Assembly (NCBI RefSeq): GCF_031755915.1
Contig: NC_083389.1
Span: 27,225,501-27,289,500, forward strand
Origin: Ziziphus jujuba
Taxonomy: Eukaryota > Streptophyta > Magnoliopsida > Rosales > Rhamnaceae
DNA: 64,000 nt
Reading direction: 5' to 3'
Shown here one piece after another: positions 45,807-58,393 of the stretch (positions are counted from its first letter, which is position 1; each line of letters starts with the position of its first letter). Both the position numbers and the translations under genes were made by a program. The notes below the pieces were generated by a model. The model was not told the origin of the DNA, ran no database searches, and saw nothing but the letters and a program-made list of their open reading frames with translations.

Positions 45807-47286
45807 AGTAGTGGGACTGGCTGCAGAGGCTGAAGGTAAAGCTTGTTTTGAAGTTTCCCATTTCCCATTTGGCAAAATCAAACAGTTTGGACAAGTTTTT
45901 GGACCTTTTTAATTATTGGATATTCCAAAATCACATGGAATCATTTCATTTTTATTTTTTTAATGGGTATTTTGTATTTTATTGAAACAAAGTGGGAAAA
46001 AATGAATAGAAAACATGTTTAGTGGACCTAATTTGATTCCTGATGAGTACTAACCTCAATTATTTCACCAAGTAATGTTTAAAGAAATCTATATGTTACA
46101 TATAAAAAAATAAAAATAAAAATTGTTGGATTTCATACAAATGAGGGGAAGAGTAATACCATGCAGGATTTTTAATCCCACCATTAATGTAGACAGGCAA
46201 AGAAATTCTAGATTTCCCAACTAAGCGCATATAAGAAGTCCAATTGATAATTTTCCTCACCATTTGACTTGTGTTTGGTTCAACTATTGAAGCTTATGTG
46301 GCATTCAAAAATGTCTGCCATAAGTCAAATATTCCCATTTTATATCCAGCTTTCTTTTTGTCCTAAGAAGGATTATGGATTTTGACACTAAAAACTGATG
46401 TTGAATTATATAATTATAGAACACTATACAGTGACAGAGTTTACTCCCCAGTAATTTTCAGATTCTTATTTGGATAACGATTGGCATATTTCCTATAGCA
46501 ATATTCTAATTTCGGTCCTTGATGGAAATGGACGAAACACCACTTGGACCATATTTTGCCAACTTTAGCTTAACCAATAAGTTATCATCGATCTGTCTAT
46601 TTTAAAATAATTTTATCCACCTTCTCATTTTATATAATTACAAATCACAACAAAATTCATATTTTCACATGAAGTATTTTTTTTTCTTTTTTTTTTCTTT
46701 TTTTTGGTTGTCAAGATCTGATCTATAATACATAATGGTTTTGCCACCTGAGTTATCCTATTGGAATTAGATTGTATGGTTTTTTTTTTTTTAATCAAAA
46801 TATTTTTTGAACTTATAAATTAATTAATTAATTAATTGTGGAGTAGAAAACCTTATCTTATTAGGAAATTGATGACCAATTCTTCATCCATCCATTCAAC
46901 GTTCATGTAGTTGATTGAAACTTAGCCGTTCATATTTTCAACAGAGTAAATAATACGACAAGCTAGCAAGTCCAGTGAAAGCTAGAAATTTGTTCTCCAT
47001 GCTCTAATTCTCTCCTAAATACGACAATATCACAAAATCAATAATAAAATTCCAAGTTTTATATGTAATTGTTATCATCAATTTTCATATAATATAAGAA
47101 ACTCAAAATTTTCAAATCACTATAAGTTGGCGTTCACTTTTATTTATTTAAAACAAATACAAGAACGTTTCCAAAGGTTGTTTTGGTAGCAAGAAAAATA
47201 AAAAACAAAACAAAAGCCCCACAATGAGACTGAGACACATCCCAAGTCCCCTTAAAAAAGCAAATCCCACACCCAATTGTAAACTG
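45807..47286. other. spacer between PR-10 gene K and pseudogene L
   Basis: AT-rich, with T runs (about 46677-46705 and 46780-46791) and an (ATTA)n stretch at about 46820-46837. No gene is seen. Confidence 0.6.
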
Positions 47287-47972
47287 TTACATGAAATATT
47301 TTTGTTGATATAAATTTGCAATATTGTTATAGTTGTAAGCATCAGGATTTGCAACCAGGTAGCCTTTAACGGCCTTGAAGAGACCAGCAGATCTTTCTTT
47401 GCCTGCCTTAACTTGCTCCCCCTTGACCTCCCGGTCACATTTGGTGTAGTATGTATTGGTGTTCTTTACAATCAGAGTGTAACCGTATAACAAGTTCTCT
47501 ATTTTTACTGAATCTATTTGATGCACCACATATTTAATGGGGGTGTCTGTCGAAACAGATTAACAATATATTAATCACTGGAAAATATAATACATGGTTT
47601 CCTTTTACTATTAAGTTTTACATATGACATATAATATGTATATAAATTATCTATTAGACATGGTCACTAGACGTCTGACAGCCAATTATATGTTTTTTTT
47701 CTATAATATAATTCATGAATCGCATGTAATCAATGTTAGATGTTTAATAGATTAATTTTTTATATGTAACATAAGTTGAAGATTTACTTTCATTGAAGTG
47801 AACCTTCCTGATGGTACCAGGACTTCCATTTCCCGAAATGACTTCGGTGTTCTTAACGGCCTGTGGTACAACCTCTGGGATGAGGTTGTTCAACATCAAG
47901 GATCAAGGATTTGAACAACCTAGCTGGGGCAATAAAAGAGACATTCTCTGTTTAATAAGTGAAAACACCCAT
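47287..47972 (-). pseudogene. PR-10 / Bet v 1-like pseudogene, gene L
   Basis: Exon 1 (47972-47788) has GAA to TAA at codon 7 (MGVFTY then stop), a 1-bp insertion (GTTGAACAACC where M has GCTGACAACC), and NE at the junction instead of GE. Exon 2 (47546 down to about 47330) begins [13 protein letters not shown], then lacks 81 bp: after GYTLI it joins directly to VKNTNTYYTKC, so the core EGD motif and the following strands are gone. The stop after DAYN is lost and the frame runs on for 17 more codons to 47287. The sequence is closest to gene M, 3.8 kb away, and the promoter TATA box has been replaced by a GT repeat. This copy is certainly not functional. Confidence 0.92.
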
Positions 47973-50900
47973 GATAAATATTAAAAGTTAAGGTTTTGGA
48001 AAAGTAGGAAGAGGAATTGTAATGAAGTGGAAAAGATGAGGATGTTGAGACGGTGGTGAAGAACTGAATGCTAGGTGTGTGTGTGTGTGTGTGTATCATT
48101 ATGGGGCTGGTAGGCTGAAGGTTTTCAGAGTTTTGCCCTCTATTTCATGGGAAAGTAATGGGACTAATTGAGGTTTTCCATTAAGAGATCAATGGTAGAT
48201 TTTCTTCGTGGTTTAATTTATTAATGAGACTGTCTACATTACATCAAAATGACAATATTATTATTTTTCTTACCAAAACATTGTATTTCGTTAGAAAAAG
48301 GGAACTTCAAGTTACTTTAAAAAATTTCAGTTGAGTCCAACTGGTAGTAATTCATTCCCTAAAACCTGGATATTACTAGGTGAAACTTATACTTGAAAAT
48401 AAATAATAATAATAATAATAGAAAATGACAAATAGGAGAATTTACTAATTCTGAGATAGATATTGACTAGATATGTCGTTTATAAGTATTTTATACAATT
48501 CATTATGCATAATATATACAAAGAGAGGCTTAACTATAAGTCGGTAATATATAAGCAAGGGAAAATAATCCAAATTTCTACGTTGGATTCCATTATTCAA
48601 CTCGAAGCGTCCTAAATAAATAAATATATATATATATATATATATAGATAAATAGATAGATAGATATTTGGAAAAGAAGACTTTCATATAATTGGTTGAG
48701 TACATTTATTTTTTGAGGCGGCTTAATAAATAAGGTCGTGTTAGAATTAAAATGTTGGTTGAGAAAATGAAACAAAATGCAAAACGATTGCCAATGTTGA
48801 CACGCCACATATAGCTAAATATCTAGCAGTGGTTGAAAGTTCAAAGTCGGTGTCTTCTGTCAACACTCCAAACGTGGCACACAGATCTGAGGGCCTATAT
48901 AAAAATAAATAAATAAATAAATGTTTGATGCCGGACGGTAAAGATTTTTAACATTTTTTTTCAATTACTTTTTCAATATTATGTTGATTCTTTATGATTT
49001 TCTATGATATTTGTGTGTACTAGGCGACAGAAGATCGAATTTCAAAGACGCACCGTCCGATTATTAAAAAATACTGAATATTTATTCTTTTGCCAAACAA
49101 ATATTGAATATTTTATTGAGATTAGAAATTAACATATTAATTATGGTTTTAGCACTATTGCCGTCCTTATTTATATAGTTTCGTCAAAAATTTCAATTTA
49201 GCATTTTAACTTTATATATAAGTTCTTTTTTCTTCGTTTTTTCCAAGAGTACTGGCTTGATAGAGTTGATGATGTCAACAAATCTAACATATTTTTCTTT
49301 GTTATCCTTAGTTTACTCTAAGATATTTAAGTCATTCTAATATTTAAACATTGACGGAAAACTATAGCAATTAGCATTGTCATTGCTCTCTTTATTTAAA
49401 ACCGAAAGCTATAGCATTTAAGTCCATTAATTTATATGAATATGTTAGAAGAATTAACTAATCTATCAATAATTCAACGATATCATCTCCCAAAATGGTA
49501 TAATATAGTGAATATTTCTATTTTATTTGTTAAAGTTTAATATACCATATGTATAGATAAGTAAATCTATTAACCGATAAATATAATTAAATAAATAAAA
49601 ATCAATAATATAATAATTTATTAGTTGATATTTGTAGAATTATTCATTTTATATATTTTTCTCAACCATCTGATACTTTGGGTTTGTTTTTAGGCTTTAA
49701 TATAATTCTCATTTGATTTAAGATTGTCTCTCAGCATTTTTATTTTTCATTGCCAAATTAAAACTATATTTCAAGCTTTTAATCCACCTTTTTGTTCTTT
49801 GCACATGGAGGGCAATATAATTTTTTTTTAATTTATTTAATTTATTTTAGCCATTTAATTTTATATAAAGATTTATGAAAAATTAAAAGAAAAATAAATA
49901 AATAGTCCCCGCACAGACAGTGTTTGAATGACCTGAAAGGTCGGTGACTCTGGTGCCAATCTTATTAGAAAAGCCTTCAGAACTTTCTCTGTGCCCTCTC
50001 TCTTTCTTTAGACCGATATTTTCTGCTTCTAGAAAAAAGAAAATAGATTAAACAAATCTACAAAGAAAGTAAAGAAAACATTTATTTTTATTTCCCTTCT
50101 TCTTAATTTATATTATGCGGTACTAAAGATGATTGTGGGTAAAAGTTTGTTATAGTGGATATGTGGTAAAGTTTTTAAGCTTTTACATTTTATTTTATTT
50201 TATTTTTTTTTTTTTTTTTTTGGGTTACAAATGATTCATTGATAAAGGAATAACAAAAGAAAACTTACAGAGTTGAGTTACAATGGAATAGTGAAAATCA
50301 ATGTTATTAAATGATAAGCTCCGTATCTAACCAATACACAAACACATTAGACGAATACTCAGTTTCACATGTTATCCAGAATAATAACGACCTAAACTAT
50401 TACAGATAACATGGATTGCTGACTAGACGCTGATGTGGCACACTTTGGTCCCGAACATTTTACGCCCAATAAAATGCTTATAGGAACCACAAAAAATGAC
50501 AAATGATGATAAAGATAAAGAGTTTGTGCATCAATTATTGTAGGATATTTATAAGTCTATGCACTGAATTCTACAATTAATATCAATGTCAATATATGTA
50601 GGTTTCCATTTGTTATTAGTATTGTAAGTTAACAAAGTAATGCTAGCTAGTTGCATGGAATTTGGTTAAGTAATTTGGATACTTGACTTTGACTTGATTT
50701 GCTGATGGGGGGGACTATTTTTATTTTGGGGTGTTACTTCTTGTTAAATCTGATTAAAGATAATCAAATTTCATTTGGAATGATTATATACGGAAGTCAT
50801 GGTGATTAAGATAAAACCATTGAAGGAATTCAACAATAATGATGTTAATAGAAACAAGAATAGATTATAGTATTTAAACCATAATACATTTATACTTTAA

Positions 50901-51076
50901 CATGATACAACTCGATAATCATAAACATTACTTTTTCTCACAGCAAAGGCTGTTTTGGTTGGGGGGAAAAAACAAGAAAAATGAAAATCACACAATTTCA
51001 TCATTGAAAATGAAAACACACAAAGAAAGTTCTGTTTTTTTGTTTTTTTTGGGTTTTCAAAATGCTAAAGACAAAT
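47973..51076. other. 3.1-kb spacer between PR-10 pseudogene L and gene M
   Basis: Contains a GT microsatellite (48075-48094) at the former TATA position of L, an (AAT)n run near 48405-48420, a TA microsatellite (about 48626-48645), and a T run (about 50203-50220) followed by GGGTTACAAATGATTCATTG, which on the minus strand looks like a poly(A)-tailed retroposon end. No coding remnant of it is recognised. The right end is the 3' flank of gene M. Confidence 0.5.
48075..48094. repeat. (GT)10 microsatellite in the promoter of pseudogene L
   Basis: Lies about 103-122 bp upstream of the former start codon. Gene M has CTATAAATACCATACC at the same distance. Confidence 0.85.
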
Positions 51077-51770
51077 TTAGTTGTAGGCATCAGGGTTTGC
51101 AACAAGGTAGGCCTCAACAGCCTTGAACAGACCCGCAGACCTTTCTTTGCCTGCCTTAATTTGCTCCTCCTTGATCTCATGGTCACCTTTTGTGTAATAT
51201 GTGCTGGTGTTTTTCACAATACTGCCACCCTCTGGACCTGCCACAATCTTGTTTTGGTAGGTGATCTTTTCCACAACATCTCCCAAAGCATCACCTTCAA
51301 TCACAGTGTAACCGTATGACAGATTCTCTGTGTCTACTGAATCAATCTGGTGCACCACATATTTGATGGGGCTGTCTGTAGAAACAAATAAGTATTGATC
51401 ATGATCAATGGAATCTTTTTATTATTATTATTATTATTATTATAAAATTTTATGACACATAAATATATGCGCAAAATATTTTTCGAATCGGAACATCTCT
51501 GATTTTATTAAATGTCCAGTTAAATATTTACCATGTAAGCATTCTAATTTAGTATTGATATATAAATAGATTTGAAGATTGCTTACTCTCATGGAAATGG
51601 ACCTTCTTGATGGTACCAGGTCCTCCATTTCCGGAAATGATTTCCGTACCCTTAATGGCGTGTGGTACAACTTTTGGGACGAGGTTGTCAGCATCAAGGA
51701 TCAAGGACTTGAACAGCCTAGCTGGGGCAATAACAGAGATGTTCTCTGATTCATAAGTGAAAACACCCAT
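51077..51770 (-). CDS. PR-10 / Bet v 1-like protein, gene M
   Basis: Exons 51770-51587 and 51375-51077, intron 211 bp (the longest of the cluster), 160 residues. An in-frame Met nine codons upstream exists, but [20 protein letters not shown] matches the family start. The loop is GNGGPG as in H. The end of exon 1 reads VHFHE and the junction codon A|AC gives Asn, so the usual FGEGS motif is FHENS. Exon 2 has [60 protein letters not shown] and ends VANPDAYN. It is the rightmost cluster member and the intact sister of pseudogene L. Confidence 0.92.
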
Positions 51771-51873
51771 TATAAGTTTTTTGAAAGGAGTTTTCAAAAA
51801 CTGTCAAAAAGAAGGATATTGGATGAGCTATGGGAGATTTTAGGATGGTGGAAAAACTGAATGCTTGGTATGG

Positions 51874-51882
51874 TATTTATAG
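51874..51882 (-). promoter_or_regulatory. TATA box of PR-10 gene M
   Basis: CTATAAATA on the minus strand, about 104-112 bp upstream of the ATG. Confidence 0.65.
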
Positions 51883-52971
51883 GGAGTATTAAAGTTGATA
51901 TTTCTTAGTTTATTAAAATAATGGTGTGTACATAATATTGAATATTGTCATTTTAGTTATTAAACAATTTTATTTTTATATTTCAGTCAAAGAAACCAAA
52001 TTGCCGAATTGGTTTTTTAAATCTAAATGATAACATCAATAATATCGACTTTTTCCAGCTACTTAGTTTAATTGAATATATATTGCAGATTGATTTATAT
52101 GATATATATATATATATATATATATAAAAGAAAATAGCTAGGCATGCTGAATTTTTCCAAGATAAAATGTTTTTCTGTGGATCTTAATTTTAAGCTTGAA
52201 GCCTTGTAAGAAGAGGCTTTGGATGATCTCAACAAATCAGAAAATGCTATCGACGAAACAAACCTTTATCAAGCACATCGTATATCAAAGTAGTCTTCTT
52301 ATGGGGTTGAGGGAACAAAGCAGCCTATTTTAGGGCAAGAAACTGGCACTAGAGGAGATTACCTTTTTTCTTCAACTATATGGCTATTAAAAAAACTCAC
52401 AGCAAAATGTCCAAGTCTTGTATTAATTATAACCATATAAAATTGTAAGGCGTTGGCCACAGATTTATTAATTCAAAATGTGTATATCTTTGAGAGCCAC
52501 TTTTCATAATGTTTGTGAAATACATAACTGAAAATGTTGGCATTAAGGTTGCGTTTCTTTGTGAAACTTGAAAACTTGAATCTTTGATTTTACTTGCCAA
52601 CTTCTAATGTGAAACTACAGAATTTTTCTTCGCCCTTTCCATCACTTAAATAAAATAGTTAAAAAATAGGGGGGGGAAAGAGTCGGGTGCATAAAGTTTG
52701 TTAAATATACAGAATCACCCAAATGAGGAACTCAAATCCCATGACGAGCCCATGAAAGATTGGGCTTCAATAGAGGCCCATTTAGAAAGCGAATATTCAT
52801 AGATCCTAAAGTCAACAAACTCTGGGATGAAGGAAAGGCAATTCTTTCAAACCGACGAGGACAAAATGGTAAAACCGAGAAACATAGTATAAATTCAAAA
52901 AAACTAGAGTTCTCTGGAACTCCTGGTAAACCACTCGCTTTGTATTTTCGCGACTCTTCTTCTTCATCTCT

Positions 52972-52974
<3 letters not shown>

Positions 52975-53009
<35 letters not shown>
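52975..53009. repeat. (CT)17 microsatellite upstream of the DUF789 gene
   Basis: About 350 bp upstream of the ATG, probably in the promoter or 5' untranslated region. The ORFs read across it are artefacts. Confidence 0.9.
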
Positions 53010-53014
<5 letters not shown>

Positions 53015-53225
53015 TCGTTTCTTTCACTTAAGACCACAGCACAACCACTCTCTGTTCCTCACTGCGCCCTACCCACATTTTTTTTTTTATAATTAAAAAA
53101 AAAAAGTAATCTTTTTTTTTTTTTTTAAAAAAAGATTCAAATCATTATTAAATTATTATTTACTTTTAAAAAAAAATTGAATTAAATTGCAAACACGTAA
53201 AAATATCTTTCTCCATTAGATAATT

Positions 53226-53233
53226 AAACCCTA
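53226..53233 (+). promoter_or_regulatory. telo-box (AAACCCTA)
   Basis: AAACCCTA, an element frequent near transcription starts of plant housekeeping genes, 125 bp before the start codon. Confidence 0.5.
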
Positions 53234-53357
53234 GCAACTCCCTTCCCCACTACTGTACATAAAAACATCCATTTCCCAATTACGACGCCGTTTCGACCTA
53301 CTTAAGGATTCGCCGTGGAATTTTTTTTTTTTTTTTTTTTTCTTTTCCCCCCCGGCA

Positions 53358-55197
53358 ATGTCAAGTTCCGGAGGTTTACCCAGGAGTCGGGGTGAGATCC
53401 AGTTCTATAACCCACCGGCGGTACGGCAACGGCAGCTGGAGCAACGGCAACGGCAAGAGCAAGAAAAGTTAAGGAAACAGAAGCAGCAGCAGCAGCAGCA
53501 GCATCAGAGGCCGTCTGTGGCTTCCAAGGCAGCTTCTTCTTCGTCTGTGGAGTCTGATAAGAGGACAGAGTCCGATGATTGTGCGTCGTCGTTTAGTTTG
53601 GTGTCGGCTCGTGTTGGTGGCGGTGGTGATGGTGGACTTAGCAGTGATGCGACTAATTTGGATAGGTTTTTGGAGTACACTACCCCCGTTGTTCCGGCTC
53701 AGTACTTCCCTAAGGTATACTTCAAAGATTTGAAATTTTAAAGAAATTGTAATGGGATTTGTTCAAATTTTTTAAGTATTTGGGCAGTTGGGGGAGTTTG
53801 TTTGGTTGTTGGGAAAGTTTTGGGGTTGCAAAATGAGGTTAATTTTTTGAAACTTTTTTTTATTTTGGTCCTGGGATAGGATGAGATTGGCATTGATAGG
53901 CGGAGAGTTGACTGCAATCTCAAACTTCAACTGAGTATAATGCATCTAATCTTTAGCTTTGTTGAGTAAATTTGTTTAAATTATGTCAAAATATCAAAAA
54001 AGGATAGATTTTATTTTATTTTATTTTAACGTTCTATCTGCTTGAATATTGTTTGTGTTGGATTCTATTAATATATCGTGGTTCTTATTATCTGGTTTCA
54101 TATGGGAATTGATAGACGAGCTTGAGGGGTTGGAAGACTCAAGATTCAGATATACATCCATACTTTGTGCTGGGCGATTTATGGGAATCTTTTAGGGAAT
54201 GGAGCGCTTATGGAGCCGGTGTCCCTTTGTTGTTAAATGGGAGCGACTCAGTAATACAGTATTATGTGCCTTTCTTATCTGGCATTCAGCTGTATTTAGA
54301 CCCATCGAAGCCCTCTCCAAGGCTAAGGTGAGTGATATATAATTGTCTTTCAACAAACTCAGCACCCAAGATGTTTGCTTTCTAAACTGATTTAGATCTT
54401 ATTGCCAAAACAACTGATTTAGATCTTTACATGTATTTGCAGTTGCAAATTCTTTATATAATTTTCGTGTTTTAGTGCTGAATGAATTGGAGACATATAC
54501 CATTGTTAGGGAACTGTCTAGGGTACTGAAATATTCATATCAAGAAAATGGAACCTGCTTTTTGACTTTTTATTTACATGCAATTAATGTGTTCGCTAGG
54601 GTACCTCGGTTTATTTTAGGTATCTTACTTGCAATGAACTTATGTTTTTTGTAACCAGTTGCTGATCCTTTTTTAAGTATTCTAGTTGTTAGATCAAACC
54701 ACTTTAAAGATCCAACAAGAATTTTTGTGTTATTAGAAAAATAAAGCCATTAATTATTAGGTGAAAGTTGAAATAATAGGAATGGGATATGAAGTTAGGT
54801 TGTTTACTTGACGTGTGAGGTGATGCACTTGCAGTTTACAGGTGCAAATTAAATATCTACCTAGGAAGCTTAGGGCTAAACTCACAAGTGTCTTGAAGAA
54901 GCATTTTATTTTTTTTATTTTTTTATTTTTTTTTTGGGTTTAATATAAATGTCCTAGGGATCCCTTTCGTATTAAGGGGACTGTGTAATTTCTGTAATGC
55001 CATATGACGAGCCACAGATCTTATTTTATCAAGCTTAGATTAATTAATGGGATTGTACACAGGTTTTTAATAAATTTAGTAGAAGTTATAGTCTTAGTGA
55101 TTGACCTTGTATATCTTTATAGTTCTATAAGATTACTCTACCTTGATTGGTATAGTGAGTATTTTGGTTTTCACGGTTAGCATGTGAACTATAGCTC

Positions 55198-55237
<40 letters not shown>

Positions 55238-57079
55238 GTTGTCTTAGATATTCGCAAGTACAGTTGACAACCAAATTTCTTTTTTCTGTTTTTTCGTTTT
55301 CTTTTGAATGTTTTTTTATTTGAATATTCTAAAGCAACCTGCTAAGAGAAACTGTCTCTCGGACATCGCAATGGTAGTTAGCTCTAATAATTGCTGGCTG
55401 CCTTTTGACCTAAATTATATATAATACTAGCCTTCCAAGTGTGGTTTAATTGCCATTGAGTTGGTGTATCTTGCTCCCTTCTGACTGTTATTTGGATTGA
55501 TTTAAGAAACTTAAGGTGTTACGACATAAAGTACTTCTTTATGATACGACTTACAGGGTCAAGCTTTTGAGTCTGCTAAAAGTCTCTGTGAATCGAATTC
55601 TATTGCATGCTTGAAGTGGTTTGATGTTGCAGAAAGACTTGTTGCTTGCAATTTTTATGAAAGTCTTTGTGAATCAAATTCTATTATATGCTTGAAGTGG
55701 TTTGATGTTGCAGAAAGAATTGTTGCTTGCAATTTTTATGGTGTTTTGGCATGGTGTCTATGATGTCTCTAAATGCAATACCAGTTCTTCACAAATTCTA
55801 TTTATGAGTTGTCAAGCACATTGCTCTGCCTTACGTGCAGGCAATTTTCTGAACTCTTTTTTCTATGAGACTTTTAATGAAATCTAGTAGTGGTTGTAAA
55901 AGAACAGAAGATGGCATATTTTTGGGCTTTGACCTTAAGTGTGCATGCTTAAAAGTTAAATAGCGGCACTTTAGGTGCTAGCAGTAAGTATGCTGTTGTT
56001 CCATGATCTCTGACTATTGCTCCTTCTTGTTACAGGAGGCCTGATGGAAAGAGTGATGGTGAGTCATCAAGGGAAACAAGTAGCAATGGCAGCAGTGACT
56101 ATGAAGCAGAAAGAAGGCTTAACAATTTTGCCCGTGGGTCTTGGAGCAGACAAAATATTATCGATGCCGATGTCCATGGCTGGAAAGGAATCTTAAACAA
56201 AAATAGACCCTCCACGGGTTCCTCTAGTGATGAAAGTGAGACATCCAGGCCTACTGGTCAGCTTGTATTTGAATATTTGGAGCGGGATCCCCCATTTAGC
56301 CGTGAACCTTTGGCTGATAAGGCAAGTCTAGTATCGTTGGCAGCTACTATGTTGATTGTTGTAGTGAATTGCTTACAATTTTAATATTTATTCATCACTG
56401 TGCATCCAACAGATTTCAGTTCTTGCATCCCAATTTCCAGAACTGAGGTCATTTAGGAGTTATGATCTATCACCTTCCAGTTGGATTTCTGTTGCATGGT
56501 ATGCATTTCTTCTCTTTCTATACAGTTGGAATATACTAGATCCCAGCATATAGGTGATTATAAAACTGAAACAGTTTCTGTGCATATTCTTCATGAAGGT
56601 ATCCCATATATAGAATACCAACAGGTCCGACGCTGCAGAACCTGGAAGCCTGCTTCTTGACATTTCATTCCCTGTCAACACCCTTGCATGGTACGTCTCT
56701 CTTGCCTGCTTATTGGTTTCATGTATCTCTCTCTTTCTATATGACATCCATATGTTGATTGTTCCTTGCCTGTGTATTAAGTTGCATGTATTTTATTTTA
56801 TAGTAATTTATTACCGTTTGGGCAGGTACAGGCACTGATTGGTTGCACTTCAACGGTGCAAGAGCGAGAGAGGTTTACAGTGCCAGCTTCAGACTCTCAT
56901 TGCCGATCTTCGGCCTGGCTTCATACAAGTTTAAAGTTTCCTTTTGGAATCGAAATGGAGTTTACGAATGTCAGAAAGCCAATTCTCTACTGCAGGCTGC
57001 TGATAACTGGCTCAGGCTATTGCAGGTTAATCACCCTGACTATAAGTTCTTTACGTCGAACAACTCAGTCAGGAGATGA
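53358..57079 (+). CDS. DUF789 family protein
   Basis: Six exons: 53358-53714, 54116-54327, 56036-56321, 56413-56498, 56599-56690 and 56826-57079, which join to 1287 bp, 428 residues. The N-terminal part has a Gln-rich stretch coded by CAG repeats (about residues 32-52) and a Ser-rich segment. The DUF789 region starts at about residue 102 ([60 protein letters not shown]) and continues through [40 protein letters not shown] and [11 protein letters not shown] to the end SNNSVRR. This is a plant-wide family of unknown biochemical function, so none is assigned. The third intron starts GC (AAG|GCAAGT) and ends AG. Intron 2 (1.7 kb) holds an 81-bp tandem duplication. It is convergent with the Di19 gene. 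Confidence 0.92.
55579..55740 (+). repeat. 81-bp tandem duplication in DUF789 intron 2
   Basis: Two adjacent copies (55579-55659 and 55660-55740), each with AAAGTCT.TGTGAATC, ATGCTTGAAGTGGTTTGATG and TTGTTGCTTGCAATTTTTAT, differ at only a few positions. Confidence 0.92.
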
Positions 57080-58393
57080 TCGTGAAGGAGGATGGCTGTG
57101 TTTATACAGCTTGCAGTTTCCACACGCTTATATGCTAGATGACTTGACCCTCTTCTAAAGGAGAAAACCCCATTTCCCAGCCACTTTTTTATGGTGTTGG
57201 TTGGATAGCTTTTATGTTACTACGATCATATTTCTTTCCTGTGGCTAGTTAATTTATGTTTGCCACGTGTCCGTCCCGTTGGGACGTTATTAGAATGCTG
57301 ATGATGACGATTAAGTTTTAGTAAATTCTCCTGTGTTTTTACCATTTTTTTTCTTTTTCCTTTTTTTAAAAAAAAAAAAAACTAATGGAGAGTTTGAATA
57401 CGTCCAACTAAAAATGAATTCCTTGCGACTGTACCTTGGTTTAACAGAAGGAATCCTTTTCGTTGCACTGTACTTTTCGTTTTCTATGTATGCCCAGGTA
57501 TAAGACAGACACGCACACAAACACCAACAAAAAAACAAACTAAAAATAAAAAATGAAAATCCCAAAAGAACCAAGATGAAGAAGAAGAAGATATAACGGC
57601 CTCTATGTTTGGACTTATGAAAACAAATCAGATCGTCTTTTTGGGCTAAATATGGACATGGTGTTGGTTAGCCTGCAGATTTAGTACGGGCCTTTAGGTA
57701 GCCCATGCTTTCTATCGTGTATAGTAACTTTTGCTCCTAAATACGTGCACAATTTGTGTGGGGTGGACGAAGCAAATTTTTTCTTGAAGCAATTTTCTTT
57801 TCATTTCTAAGGCTCGACTCCAATTGATGTGGGGCGTACCGAGAAATTTTGTGTGTAAATATATATCCACAAAATATTCTTTCTACAGGTGGAAGCAAAA
57901 AAATTAAAAATTAAAATGAAATAAAATAAAATAAATAAAAATTAAAATAAAAAACACTAATAAAGATATTGTACATAGAAATAAGCGAATTCTGCAATGT
58001 TTTAAGAAAAATAAACTGTTAGGTCTTTTTCTTTTGGAAAACTGAGCAAATTTTGTAGGGATGATTATACTTTCACTTAAGAAAAAATAGAAAATCCAGT
58101 GACTTACATGGCCGATGGCTCGAGATCTCCATAATGGTCCTTAAGGAAATACTAATTATCACTTTTATTTCATTCAAAGAAATGCAACTAAATAAATATT
58201 ACTTTATATAAGATTGTATACAAAGCAAGAACAAAAGTTGAACTTGTTTCCATCTTTCATTATACACAGAACCTCTAAATACAACAAATTATTAATTCTT
58301 AGTCCTTCCGACCTAACTATTACCAATTAGCATCGCCTTCAACATCTTCTGATACTTCGGCTCCAGGTTCTATCTGCTAAGCACCCTTTTGGT
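57080..58393. other. convergent 3' region between DUF789 and Di19 genes
   Basis: Holds the 3' untranslated parts of both genes. Low-complexity AT and A-rich tracts occur near 57364-57380 and 57898-57955. No gene is seen. Confidence 0.6.

Larger units (their letters stand above)
51883..53357. other. spacer and DUF789 gene promoter/leader
   Basis: Left part: upstream DNA of gene M with an AT microsatellite (about 52102-52126). Right part: 5' region of the DUF789 gene, with a CT microsatellite (52975-53009) of the kind common in plant leaders, a telo-box (53226-53233) and a run of T just before the start codon (about 53321-53341). No other gene is seen. Confidence 0.6.

Noticed and set aside
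56322..56330. GT donor just downstream of the GC donor in DUF789
   Set aside because: It adds four bases and shifts the frame of the next conserved exon.
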